Assembly: GCF_002502735.1 (NCBI RefSeq)
Contig: NZ_DAQC01000001.1
Coordinates: 985,229 to 1,049,228, forward strand
DNA from: Methanoregula sp. UBA64
GTDB taxonomy: Archaea; Halobacteriota; Methanomicrobia; Methanomicrobiales; Methanospirillaceae
Reading direction: 5' to 3'
Length of the DNA: 64,000 bases
How positions within the stretch are numbered: position 1 is the stretch's first letter; each line of letters opens with the position of its first letter. This document shows, one piece after another, positions 23,914 to 32,107 of the stretch. The translations under genes and the position numbers were made by a program. A model generated the notes under the pieces. It was not told where the DNA came from. It saw nothing but the letters and a program-made list of their open reading frames with translations, and searched no databases.

Positions 23914-25581
23914 TTACAGGAACGTGAGCGGGTTGAGTTCCGCTGCGGGACTGGTGTGCCCCTTGATCCTCTTTATCAGCGCAAGTTCGGCAGTAAGGCC
24001 GAGCTCTTTTGCATAGGTCTCTGCAAGGGCCAGCTTGTCTGAGGTATCCGCATACTTGTCCGGGTAGAGATCGGCCATGGCAAGGTAGAGCAGCGATTCC
24101 GAGATAAAGCACTGCGCCATCCCCCATTTGGAGCCGATCTGGCAGTAGATCGAGAATGCACTGCTGTACTTTGCATCGATATCCTTTGGCAGCGGCCGGC
24201 CAAACTTCTGGCAGGCGATCCGGGCAAGCTCGCACTCCCCGACAAGCGTATGGGCAAACCAGCTGATGCTCCGGATACGCTGCGCCGCGGCCTTTGCCTC
24301 CTCGTACAGGCCGGATGCCCGGGCAAGGTACGGGTCGGCAGCCGCAGCATCGGGAGCGGCAAATGCGTACGCCCGCATCAGTTCCGCAAGCTCCGGGAGC
24401 AGGCGCACCCGGCCCCAGAACATCCCGTCCTCGTAGATTGCTTCTGCTGCCTGGTAGCTCTCGCGGGCCCGGTCAAGTTCGCCGGTGAGCCGAAAGACCG
24501 TCCCGGTCCTCCGCCAGATATCCGCCCGGACCTCCTCACAATCCGGGTCGCGGTGCCCAGGATCGGCCTCGGCAGCCATTTTTGCGGCAAGCGTAAGCCG
24601 GGCCGGGGCAAGCCCGGGGGCAACAGCTCCGCAGATCAGCTCCACTTCCGCAGCGCCGAGCAGGTTTCGTGCCTGCGTAAACGCCGGGGCGCCGGCCCTC
24701 CGTGCGTCAAGAAGATACGCCTCCTTTGCACCGGTAAGATCGTTCTTATGGAGGAGTACGCTTCCTTTCGAGATCCGGGCCGCGGCAAGGATCGTGGCAA
24801 GATCGAGGTTCTGCCTGCGGGCAAGGCCGATCCCGTGCTCAAAGGTCGCCTCCGCTGCATCGTACAGGTCGAGTACCTGGAAGAACTGCGCGTACCAGAA
24901 GAAGAACCGGGCCTCGTGCTCTTCAGGGGGCGCGGTTGCCACGAACCGGAGGAAGTCCCGGGCAAGCGACCCATCGATATCGCTTGCCGGCACCTTCCCG
25001 GTAAAGATATCGTCGTAGATCCCTTCCAGGTAGTCGCCAATAGCCCCCGGGTTCCCGAGCAGGGCGGAAAACGTACTGTAGGCCTTCTCGACCTCATGGC
25101 CCCGCTCCGTGCGTTCGCCGATAGCCGAGATCACCCGGGGCTGGACGCCCTCGGGTTTTCCTTCCCCGCCCGTGCGCGAGATCTCGCCAAGGAGGATCTT
25201 GAGGTCAAGGAGCCCGCCGGCCGGGTTTCCCCGGCACCGGACCAGGACGTAGCGGTTGAAGAGCCATGACCGGCGGATGAAATAGTAGGGGTTGGTGCGC
25301 TCGTTTCCCGCCCGGGCAACGATCCCCATACCAATCAGGACTTCGAGGCGCTTGCGCAATGCCGACTCCGAGATGGCGTGCTCCTTTTGCCCGGCGGCAT
25401 TGACCCGCACGAGGATCTGGGGGATCTTGAGCGGGCCGTCATACAGGGCAAGCAGCGTCCCGCGACCTGCGGCGGACAGGCCGGGCTCATCAGCCACAAT
25501 CCGCCCAAAGGTCTCCCGGTCAGGGTACATCATTGCCGGTAGGGTGGTACTACCGGAAGAAAAAGATTCGGATATGTTCAT
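23914..25581 (-). CDS. Winged-helix protein with TPR-like helical repeats
   Basis: 555 residues. Residues about 20-105 form a winged helix (GRGTLLALYDGPLKIPQIL, then SALRKRLEVLIGMGIVARAG). Residues about 170-540 are helical with TPR-like repeats such as FFWYAQFFQVLDLYDAAEATFEHGI and TVFRLTGELDRARESYQAAEAIYEDG. This matches regulators in which a TPR array senses a ligand or partner and controls the DNA-binding domain. It is a single gene with no obvious target next to it. Function unassigned. Confidence 0.7.
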   Translation of the reverse strand: MNISESFSSGSTTLPAMMYPDRETFGRIVADEPGLSAAGRGTLLALYDGPLKIPQILVRVNAAGQKEHAISESALRKRLEVLIGMGIVARAGNERTNPYYFIRRSWLFNRYVLVRCRGNPAGGLLDLKILLGEISRTGGEGKPEGVQPRVISAIGERTERGHEVEKAYSTFSALLGNPGAIGDYLEGIYDDIFTGKVPASDIDGSLARDFLRFVATAPPEEHEARFFFWYAQFFQVLDLYDAAEATFEHGIGLARRQNLDLATILAAARISKGSVLLHKNDLTGAKEAYLLDARRAGAPAFTQARNLLGAAEVELICGAVAPGLAPARLTLAAKMAAEADPGHRDPDCEEVRADIWRRTGTVFRLTGELDRARESYQAAEAIYEDGMFWGRVRLLPELAELMRAYAFAAPDAAAADPYLARASGLYEEAKAAAQRIRSISWFAHTLVGECELARIACQKFGRPLPKDIDAKYSSAFSIYCQIGSKWGMAQCFISESLLYLAMADLYPDKYADTSDKLALAETYAKELGLTAELALIKRIKGHTSPAAELNPLTFL

Positions 25582-25711
25582 GAGGCTGAAATGAGGGGGG
25601 CGGCACCCGGGACGGGTAAGACACCTGTCGGGGGGGAATCGCCCGGAATGGAAAAAACCGCCGGGTTTTTTTCCATCTTCGGGCCCCTTATATCACCCCC
25701 CTCCCAACATC

Positions 25712-25873
25712 ATGATCATGCCAGGAGAGATCCTGGACACGCACGAGCAGCAGGGGACGACAAGGTCCTCACAGGAATCCATCGGGAATACCCCTTTTAG
25801 GGAGTTTGTAGGGGCCTTCCTGATCGTTACCACAAAAAATCGCCAGAAAGAACCGGGCCTCGTGTTTCCCTGA
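25712..25873 (+). CDS. Possible 53-residue protein or structured RNA
   Basis: An open frame from ATG 25712 (MIMPGEILDTHEQQGTT...) ends at TGA 25871-25873. A TATA-like ttatat sits about 22 bases before the ATG, compatible with leaderless transcription. The 3' part of the frame coincides with the left arm of a long hairpin, so the same promoter could instead make a structured RNA. No homologue recognised. Confidence 0.25.
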   Translation: MIMPGEILDTHEQQGTTRSSQESIGNTPFREFVGAFLIVTTKNRQKEPGLVFP

Positions 25874-25893
25874 ACCGGCCGGTTCTTTCTGGC
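25842..25893. terminator. Long hairpin (15-17 bp stem)
   Basis: GCCAGAAAGAACCGG at 25842-25856 is the exact reverse complement of the sequence ending at 25893, with about 20 bases between the arms. The stem can extend by two more pairs around one extra G. It may end a short transcript starting near 25712 or protect an RNA end. Confidence 0.55.
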
Positions 25894-26150
25894 AGATCCA
25901 GTCACCTCACACGACAGCGGCCCCTCGCAGGCAGAAGGGGCCAGGCGTAACGGAACGGGGAGCAAGGGAAGGATGATACCACCCTCTCATATTACCATCA
26001 GGCCTCCTCCAATTCACCCCATACCCCAGGATAAGACCTCCCCGTTCCCGCTACCAGCGCCCTGCTTTTATCCGGATTACCACCCGAAGAGAAGGATAGG
26101 TACATTAGGTTTTGCGGCATACCTCTCATCCAGCGCACGCGCCGGAGGGG

Positions 26151-27053
26151 TTGTATACGCACCATATCATTTCCATCGGGGATTTTGACCGCAGCGCGAT
26201 CGATCGGCTGCTGGATCATGCGGTACAGATCGGGAAGAACAAGTACGACAAAAACGCCCTTGACGGCAAAATCCTTGCCGTCCTCTTTTTTGAACCAAGC
26301 ACCCGGACACGGATGTCCTTTGAATCCGCCATGGCACGCCTCGGCGGATCGTCCATCTCGGTGAGCAGTGTCGAGGCCTGCTCAATGGCAAAGGGCGAGA
26401 CGCTCGCCGACACGGTCCGGGTGGTGAGCGGGTACGCGGACGCGATCGTGATCCGGCACCCGAAAGAGGGCGCAGCCCGGCTCGCGGCTGAGTTTGCCAC
26501 GGTGCCGGTGATTAACGCCGGGGACGGTGCCGGCCAGCACCCATCCCAGACGCTCCTCGACCTGTACACGATCCGCCAGTCGATGAAGATCGACGGGATC
26601 GATGTGGCGCTTGTCGGCGACCTGCGGTACGGGCGGACCGCCCACTCGCTTGCCTCTGCGCTCTCCCTGTATGGAGTCCGGCTCCACACGGTCTCTCCCC
26701 CGGGTCTCGAACTCCCGCCGGGCCTTGTAAACAACCTGACCGAACAGGGGATGGAGATTGTTGTGCACGAGACCCTGGAAGAGGTGGTAAACGACCTCGA
26801 TGTCCTGTACGTGACCCGGGTCCAGCGCGAACGGTTCCCCGACCCGGCCTCGTACTTCAACGTGGCCTCCAGCTACCGGATCACTCCCGAACTGCTCGCG
26901 AGGGCAAAGAAGCACTTAATTGTCCTGCACCCGCTCCCGCGGGTGGACGAGATCGACCCGCGGCTTGATGCAACCCCCCATGCAAAATACTTCGAGCAGT
27001 CCAAGAACGGGGTGCCGGTCAGAATGGCAATGCTCCTGGACGTGATGAAATGA
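26151..27053 (+). CDS. pyrB: Aspartate carbamoyltransferase catalytic chain
   Basis: About 300 residues. FFEPSTRTRMSFE holds the carbamoyl-phosphate site, GAGQHPSQTLLDLYTI and HPLPRVDEID are further family blocks. It makes N-carbamoyl-aspartate in pyrimidine synthesis. Alignment with methanogen PyrB puts the start at HHIIS, so TTG 26151 (MYTHHIIS) with GGAGG three bases upstream is preferred over TTG 26112. Its stop overlaps the pyrI start (ATGA), giving a pyrBI operon. Confidence 0.96.
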   Translation: MYTHHIISIGDFDRSAIDRLLDHAVQIGKNKYDKNALDGKILAVLFFEPSTRTRMSFESAMARLGGSSISVSSVEACSMAKGETLADTVRVVSGYADAIVIRHPKEGAARLAAEFATVPVINAGDGAGQHPSQTLLDLYTIRQSMKIDGIDVALVGDLRYGRTAHSLASALSLYGVRLHTVSPPGLELPPGLVNNLTEQGMEIVVHETLEEVVNDLDVLYVTRVQRERFPDPASYFNVASSYRITPELLARAKKHLIVLHPLPRVDEIDPRLDATPHAKYFEQSKNGVPVRMAMLLDVMK

Positions 27054-27547
27054 AGCACATCGCAGCACCCGCCGATACCGGGGAGGAGATAGGAGAAGGC
27101 CTCTTAATCCGGAGGATCAAGAACGGCACCGTGATCGACCACATCGACGCCGGGGAGGCACTAAACGTGGTAAAGATCCTCGGGATCGCGGGAACGACCC
27201 TTGAATCCCTCTCGATTGCCACGAATGTCCCGAGCAAGAACAAGGGGAAAAAGGATATCGTGAAGATCTCCAACCGGGAACTCTTAAAGGAAGAGGTAGA
27301 CCGGATCGCGCTCATCTCCCCGAACGCAACGATCAACATCATCCGGAACTTCAAGGTCTGCGAGAAAGAGGGGGTTGAGGTCCCGACCATGATTGTCGGG
27401 AGCGTGCGGTGCCCGAACCCCGGCTGTATCACCCGGACAAACGAGCCGATCAAGAGCCGGTTTGCCGTGCTCCCGGGCGGCAAGGGCCTGCGCTGCCTGT
27501 ACTGCGACTCGGTGATCTCAAAAGACATCACCAGTTATATCATATAA
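27050..27547 (+). CDS. pyrI: Aspartate carbamoyltransferase regulatory chain
   Basis: 165 residues. The N-terminal allosteric domain (EGLLIRRIKNGTVIDHIDAG) binds nucleotides. The C-terminal zinc domain has CPNPGC and CLYC, giving four cysteines for the structural zinc that contacts PyrB. It should form the dodecameric ATCase and confer feedback control by CTP. The start overlaps pyrB by four bases. Confidence 0.97.
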   Translation: MKHIAAPADTGEEIGEGLLIRRIKNGTVIDHIDAGEALNVVKILGIAGTTLESLSIATNVPSKNKGKKDIVKISNRELLKEEVDRIALISPNATINIIRNFKVCEKEGVEVPTMIVGSVRCPNPGCITRTNEPIKSRFAVLPGGKGLRCLYCDSVISKDITSYII

Positions 27548-27595
27548 CCGGCGTTTTTTCTTTTTTCCTGACGTTTACCGCTGCAGTGTGCTTGT

Positions 27596-28087
27596 TTAGT
27601 CCTGCGTACGGATCAAATGTCCGTGGGTATCGATCTCCCCGCGCCAGATACGGGTTGAAGAGATCCAGCGGCCGTCCTCGGCAAGCACGCAGGTGATCTG
27701 GTGGATATCCACCTTGCGCAGGTTCTTTGCCCGCCGCATCTTGTTGATCTCGACAGCAACGGGAAGCGTCTCCTCGGAGACGACGATGGCATCGAAGTCC
27801 GCATCGAGCGCCGAACCGAACCGGTCGCTTAAGGGTTCGACCTCCCACCGGGTTGCATACTTTTTTTCCGCAGCAGCGGCCGTAATGGTGCCGGTAATGT
27901 ACTGCTCAAGATCGGATTTGCGCTCGGCAAACGGGTGGATGGGATGGGTCTTATGGCTCGCAAAGGCATCGTTAGTGAGCCCGATCACGACCTCGCCGTC
28001 AGGGCCTGCAAGCGCAAACGAGCGCGAGAGCAGGCGCTTGTGGCCGTCGTGCAGCGGGTCAAATGTGCCCCCTACCATAACCTTCAT
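27596..28087 (-). CDS. coaD: Phosphopantetheine adenylyltransferase (archaeal type)
   Basis: 163 residues of the nucleotidyltransferase fold. The N-terminal GGTFDPLHDGHK contains the HxGH-type ATP site, and WISSTRIWRGEI near the C-terminus matches the ISSTxI loop. It transfers AMP to 4'-phosphopantetheine in CoA synthesis. It is transcribed away from the carbonic anhydrase gene with about 30 bases between starts. Confidence 0.93.
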   Translation of the reverse strand: MKVMVGGTFDPLHDGHKRLLSRSFALAGPDGEVVIGLTNDAFASHKTHPIHPFAERKSDLEQYITGTITAAAAEKKYATRWEVEPLSDRFGSALDADFDAIVVSEETLPVAVEINKMRRAKNLRKVDIHQITCVLAEDGRWISSTRIWRGEIDTHGHLIRTQD

Positions 28088-28117
28088 ACTGTCTGTACCT
28101 TAAGTTCCTATGGTATT

Positions 28118-28612
28118 ATGGGTATGGATGGGAAGATTGCAGGGACCCCGCTCTGGTGCGCCCCCAATGCGACCATGGTGGGGAAGGTCACGGTGGGATC
28201 TGATGTCGGGATCTGGTTTGGGGCAGTCATCCGGGCCGACAAGGACCGGATCATAATCGGCGACCGCTCGAATATCCAGGACAACTGCGTAGTCCACACG
28301 AGCGCCGGGTTCCCGACCACGCTCGGGTGCGATGTCTCCGTAGGCCACGGGGCGATCCTCCACGGGTGCACGATCAAGGACCGGGTGCTCGTCGGTATGG
28401 GCGCGATTGTCCTCAACGGTGCCGTTGTGGGTGAAGATTCCCTGATCGGCGCCGGGGCGGTTGTCACCGAGGGCATGCAGATCCCGCCCGGCTCGGTCGT
28501 GCTCGGCGTCCCGGGCAAAGCGATCAAGCAGACAACGCCGGCCCAGCGCCAGCATATCCTGGAAAACGCAGCATCCTATGTGAAGCTTGCCGGGGAATAC
28601 ACCCATGCGTGA
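28118..28612 (+). CDS. Gamma-class carbonic anhydrase-like hexapeptide protein
   Basis: About 164 residues, a left-handed beta-helix of hexapeptide repeats. NIQDNCVVHTSAG, VSVGHGAILHGCTI supply the three zinc/iron-binding histidines of gamma carbonic anhydrases. The C-terminal helix packs beside the barrel. It lacks the acidic loop insertion of Methanosarcina Cam, resembling CamH. ATG 28118 or 28124 are both possible. It heads an operon with an HdrA-like gene whose ATG overlaps its stop. Confidence 0.87.
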   Translation: MGMDGKIAGTPLWCAPNATMVGKVTVGSDVGIWFGAVIRADKDRIIIGDRSNIQDNCVVHTSAGFPTTLGCDVSVGHGAILHGCTIKDRVLVGMGAIVLNGAVVGEDSLIGAGAVVTEGMQIPPGSVVLGVPGKAIKQTTPAQRQHILENAASYVKLAGEYTHA

Positions 28613-29897
28613 GGTTGTTGTCATCGGCGCCGGTGTTGCCGGGATCCAGGCAGCGCTTGACCTTGCAAACCACGGGGTGACCGTTCACCTCGTGGAAAAG
28701 GAGCCGACGATCGGCGGCCACATGGCCCAGCTCGACAAGACATTTCCCACAAACGACTGCTCGATGTGCATCCTCTCCCCGAAGATGGTGGAGATCCAGA
28801 GGCACCCCTTTATCCGCATCCATACCCTTTCCGAAGTAAAGGCAGTCACGGGAAAACCCGGGCACTTTACCGTCACCATCCTCGCGCACCCCCGCTATAT
28901 CGATATGGAGACCTGCACCGGCTGCGGTGACTGCGTGCAGATCTGTCCCGTGGAAGTCTACAACCGGTTCGATGCCGGGGTCGGGGTCAGGAAGGCCATC
29001 TACAAGCCCCACCCGCAGGTAGTCCCCGACCGGGTGGTAAAGGATGCGGAGCACTGCATCGAGTGCGGGCTCTGCTACGATGCCTGCGGCCCGCAGGCGA
29101 TCCTCCACGAGGATGCCGGGCGCGAGATGACCGTCAGCGCTGCGGCAATCATTGTGGCGACCGGCTACGAGGTCTTCGATGCAAAGAAGAAGCCGGTCTT
29201 TGGCTACCTCAAAAACCCGGACGTTATTACGAGCATGGAACTCGAACGGATGATCAATGCGAGCGGCCCGACCGGGGGACAGCTCCGGCGCCTGAGCAAC
29301 GGAAAGGAGCCCAAGAGCATTGTCTTTATCCAGTGCGTAGGCTCCCGGGACATGCCCCAGAACCGGCCTTACTGCTCCTGCGTCTGCTGTATGCAGGCGA
29401 TGAAGAACGCGATGCTCATCCGGGAGAAACACCCGGAGATCGAGGTCACCATCTTCTACATGGACGTCCGCGCCTACGGAAAGGGCTACGAGGAGTATTA
29501 CGAGCGGGCAAAGTCCGTGGGCGTGAAGTTCCTGCGGGGTATGCCCCCCGAGGTCCAGGCAGACGGGAAGGGCATGAGATTTGTCGTGGAGAACACCGAG
29601 ACCGGCGAGGTACAGGCCCTCCGCCCGGAGCTCGTGGTCCTCTCGGTGGGCATCGAGCCCTCGCCGGCAACGGCCGGTCTTGCCGAAAATCTCGGCATCC
29701 CGCTTGAGAACACCGGCTTTATCCGCTCGGCCCACGATGCCCTGGACACCACGGGCACGGTGCGGCCCGGGATCTACATCGCCGGTACCGCGGTTGCGCC
29801 AAAGGATATTCCCGACAGCGTTGCCTCGGGAGAGTCCGCTGCAATGCGGGCATTTGTGGATACCAAAAAAACAGCGGTACGGGCGCGGTCCGTATGA
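28605..29897 (+). CDS. HdrA-like FAD/iron-sulfur oxidoreductase
   Basis: About 430 residues. VVIGAGVAGIQAALDLA is the FAD-binding loop. NDCSMCILSPKMVEI is the HdrA-type cysteine segment. Two ferredoxin motifs follow, CTGCGDCVQIC and CIECGLCYDAC, and later YCSCVCCMQAMKNA and PGIYIAGTAVAPKDI match HdrA. It is shorter than electron-bifurcating HdrA (about 650 residues), without the N-terminal extra domain and terminal ferredoxin pair. No hdrB or hdrC is nearby, so it is an HdrA paralogue of unknown partner. It overlaps both neighbours by a few bases, showing tight coupling with the carbonic anhydrase and mtnA. Confidence 0.85.
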   Translation: MREVVVIGAGVAGIQAALDLANHGVTVHLVEKEPTIGGHMAQLDKTFPTNDCSMCILSPKMVEIQRHPFIRIHTLSEVKAVTGKPGHFTVTILAHPRYIDMETCTGCGDCVQICPVEVYNRFDAGVGVRKAIYKPHPQVVPDRVVKDAEHCIECGLCYDACGPQAILHEDAGREMTVSAAAIIVATGYEVFDAKKKPVFGYLKNPDVITSMELERMINASGPTGGQLRRLSNGKEPKSIVFIQCVGSRDMPQNRPYCSCVCCMQAMKNAMLIREKHPEIEVTIFYMDVRAYGKGYEEYYERAKSVGVKFLRGMPPEVQADGKGMRFVVENTETGEVQALRPELVVLSVGIEPSPATAGLAENLGIPLENTGFIRSAHDALDTTGTVRPGIYIAGTAVAPKDIPDSVASGESAAMRAFVDTKKTAVRARSV

Positions 29898-30937
29898 AGG
29901 AGATCGCAACCCTCTGGTGGGACGACGAGCTCGGCGGTGTCCGGTTCATCGACGAGACCCTGCTCCCGGAGAAGTACGCAATCGTCCGCTGTACAAGCGT
30001 GGACCGGCTCGTTACCGCGGTAAAGCGGCTCGAAGTCCGGGGAGCGCCGGCGCTCGGCGTTGCCGGGGGGTACGGCGTTGCCCTTGCTGCGGCAAACTGC
30101 CCGGAGTCCTCCTATCCCGCGTTTGTAAAGAAGGTCACCAAAGATGCCCTCAGGATCCGCGAGAGCCGGCCTACCGCGGTGAACCTGAGCTGGGGCGTTG
30201 ACCGGGTGCTTGCCCGGGTGCAGGCCGCTTCGGGCGTTTCGGAGGCAAAAGCCGCAGCCCTTGCCGAAGCAAAGGCAATCGCAGCTGACGATACCCGCTG
30301 CTGCCACGCGATCGGCGGCTTCGGGGCCGGCCTCCTGCCGGACGAGTGTACCGTACTCACCCACTGCAATGCGGGAGCGCTCGCCTGCTCGACCTGGGGA
30401 ACGGCGCTCGGCGTGATCCGCTCGGCCGTTGCCGAGGGGAAAAAGGTAAAAGTGATCGCCTGCGAGACCCGGCCGCTCCTCCAGGGCGCCCGGCTCACCG
30501 CATGGGAGCTTGCCCGGGACGGGATCGACGTTACGGTCGTCACCGACTCGATGGCGGCCCACATCATGCGTACCGGCACCATCGATGCAGTGATCGTCGG
30601 GGCAGACCGGATCACCAAGGACGCGGTATTCAACAAGATCGGCACGTATATGCACGCTGTCTGCGCACACTATCACGGCATTCCCTTCTTTGTCGCAGCC
30701 CCGATCTCGACCTTCGATGCAACACGGCTGGAAAAGGACGTAGTCATCGAAGAGCGGGGCCGCGAGGAGATAGCGGTTGTCGGGAACCGCACCCTGCTTC
30801 CCGACGGCGTCCCGGTCAGGAACTATGCCTTCGATGCAACCCCCATGAACCTCGTGCGGGCGATCATCACCGAACAGGGCGTGGTCATCCCGCCCTTTGA
30901 CATAAACGAACTTATCGCCAGAAACACGAGACCCTGA
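29894..30937 (+). CDS. mtnA: S-methyl-5-thioribose-1-phosphate isomerase (MtnA/aIF2B-like)
   Basis: 347 residues. EVRGAPALGVAGGYG is the N-terminal family motif, THCNAGALACSTWGTALG holds the catalytic cysteine, and VIVGADRITKDAVFNKIGTY holds the catalytic aspartate. The enzyme isomerises methylthioribose-1-phosphate; archaeal relatives also act on ribose-1,5-bisphosphate or 5-deoxyribose phosphates. It starts four bases before the HdrA-like stop. Substrate choice is not decided by sequence alone. Confidence 0.9.
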   Translation: MKEIATLWWDDELGGVRFIDETLLPEKYAIVRCTSVDRLVTAVKRLEVRGAPALGVAGGYGVALAAANCPESSYPAFVKKVTKDALRIRESRPTAVNLSWGVDRVLARVQAASGVSEAKAAALAEAKAIAADDTRCCHAIGGFGAGLLPDECTVLTHCNAGALACSTWGTALGVIRSAVAEGKKVKVIACETRPLLQGARLTAWELARDGIDVTVVTDSMAAHIMRTGTIDAVIVGADRITKDAVFNKIGTYMHAVCAHYHGIPFFVAAPISTFDATRLEKDVVIEERGREEIAVVGNRTLLPDGVPVRNYAFDATPMNLVRAIITEQGVVIPPFDINELIARNTRP

Positions 30938-30963
30938 AATTTACCTGCGGACCGGTAGTACCC

Positions 30964-31665
30964 ATGGAACTTGACCTGACACCCTGGCACAGCCTTGTCT
31001 ATATCATCGGAGAAGCGGCAATCCTTATCTTTCTCGGGGCGCTGCTCGTCTCCTTTATCCTCGTCGTTATCTCGCTTTATTCCATAAAGAAAGGCAAGCT
31101 CTACTTCCCCCGCCTGATCCGGGCCGGCATGGTGCTGCTCGAAGGTAACATGAAGGCATTCTTCCGGCTCCTCGGGCTCGAGGACCGGGACATGCTCACG
31201 TTCATCATCAAGATCCATAACACGATGAACGCCGCTGCATTCTCCGACATCCCCCTTTCCGAACGGGCGGTCTTCTTCCCCCAGTGCCTGCGCTCGGCAA
31301 AGTGCCCGGCCCACCTCACGCCCGAAGGCCTCAAATGCGTGAACTGCGGGCAGTGCACGGTCGGGGAAGCAACGGTCCTCCTGGAGAAGATGGGCTACCG
31401 GGTCTTTGTCATCCCCGGCTCCTCGTTTATCAAGCGCATGGTGAAAAAATACCACCCCAAAGCCATCATCGGCGTCGGCTGCCTGACCGAGGTAAAAGAG
31501 GGCATCGACATGGCCGACAAGATCGGGCTTGTCGCCATGGGCGTGGTGACCATAAAAGAGGGATGCGTGGAAACGCTCGTGAACTGGCAGGATGTGTACG
31601 AGGTCGCAGTGCTCGGCCTCGACCCGGCATCAGTTCCCGAGAACCTTCATACTCTTGCCGGTTAA
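30964..31665 (+). CDS. DUF116 family membrane-anchored Cys-rich protein
   Basis: 233 residues. One membrane helix at about 17-40 is followed by a cytoplasmic domain with PQCLRSAKCPAHLTPEGLKCVNCGQC, cut here into cysteine groups CLRSAKC and CVNCGQC, and later GVGCLTEV and IKEGCVETL. This pattern of Cys identifies DUF116. The cysteines could bind an iron-sulfur cluster. It is the fourth gene of the carbonic anhydrase/HdrA-like/MtnA operon, 26 bases after mtnA. Function unknown. Confidence 0.82.
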   Translation: MELDLTPWHSLVYIIGEAAILIFLGALLVSFILVVISLYSIKKGKLYFPRLIRAGMVLLEGNMKAFFRLLGLEDRDMLTFIIKIHNTMNAAAFSDIPLSERAVFFPQCLRSAKCPAHLTPEGLKCVNCGQCTVGEATVLLEKMGYRVFVIPGSSFIKRMVKKYHPKAIIGVGCLTEVKEGIDMADKIGLVAMGVVTIKEGCVETLVNWQDVYEVAVLGLDPASVPENLHTLAG

Positions 31666-32052
31666 TTTCCCGCTTTTTATCCTGCCGTGGACCGTGATGG
31701 TCTGTTCGCTGGTCACGTCCCCGACATGGACATCGGGCCGGATCATGACGTTTCCCCCGGCCTTTACCTCGTAGACCACGCAGTGGTCGAGGAGGGTAAC
31801 ATCGCCTGCCGCAACAAGCGGCCCCTTAATCCGGGCATGGCTCCCGACGATCGCGCTGCCACATTCAACATCCAGGGCAACACTCGATTTCATGCCCAGT
31901 TCAAGACGGCCGGTGACCACAAGCCGTCCCCAGAAATGGGTCCGGGGAGGCACGATAAAATCGCCGTCGATCCTGACATTGCCTTCGTAATACGCTCCTT
32001 TCGGGGCATAATACGTGCTGCCGTTTTGGATGACGCCTGCCATAATTCCCAA
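31630..32052 (-). CDS. Bactofilin-like polymer-forming protein
   Basis: About 137-140 residues with repeating beta-helix turns (YYEGNVRIDGDFIVPP, GRLVVTGRLELGM, GSHARIKGPLVAAGDVTL), as in bactofilin or polymer-forming cytoskeletal domains. It may assemble into filaments or bind the membrane. ATG 32043 is an alternative start. Its 3' end overlaps the convergent DUF116 gene by 36 bases. Confidence 0.68.
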   Translation of the reverse strand: MGIMAGVIQNGSTYYAPKGAYYEGNVRIDGDFIVPPRTHFWGRLVVTGRLELGMKSSVALDVECGSAIVGSHARIKGPLVAAGDVTLLDHCVVYEVKAGGNVMIRPDVHVGDVTSEQTITVHGRIKSGKLTGKSMKVLGN

Positions 32053-32107
32053 AATAGATGAGACATGGCTATGGCGATAAACTTTCTTGTTACCGATCTT
32101 TTTTTAC

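Larger units (their letters stand above)
25582..26150. other. Intergenic region with strong hairpins upstream of pyrB
   Basis: About 570 bases without a recognised gene. It contains G-runs at 25594-25640, a TATA-like ttatat at 25688-25694, a possible 53-codon frame (25712-25873), a 15-17 bp inverted repeat (25842-25858 with 25877-25893), a second hairpin GGCCCCT/AGGGGCC (25919-25942), and a T/A-rich promoter-like stretch before pyrB (26060-26115). Confidence 0.55.

Noticed and set aside
25693..25965. 90-residue minus-strand frame upstream of pyrB
   Set aside because: It runs through both hairpins and has no start context or family resemblance; the plus-strand features explain the region better.
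28524..29909. 461-residue minus-strand frame opposite the HdrA-like gene
   Set aside because: Rich in His/Asp/Arg, no motifs; the plus strand encodes clear cofactor-binding motifs.
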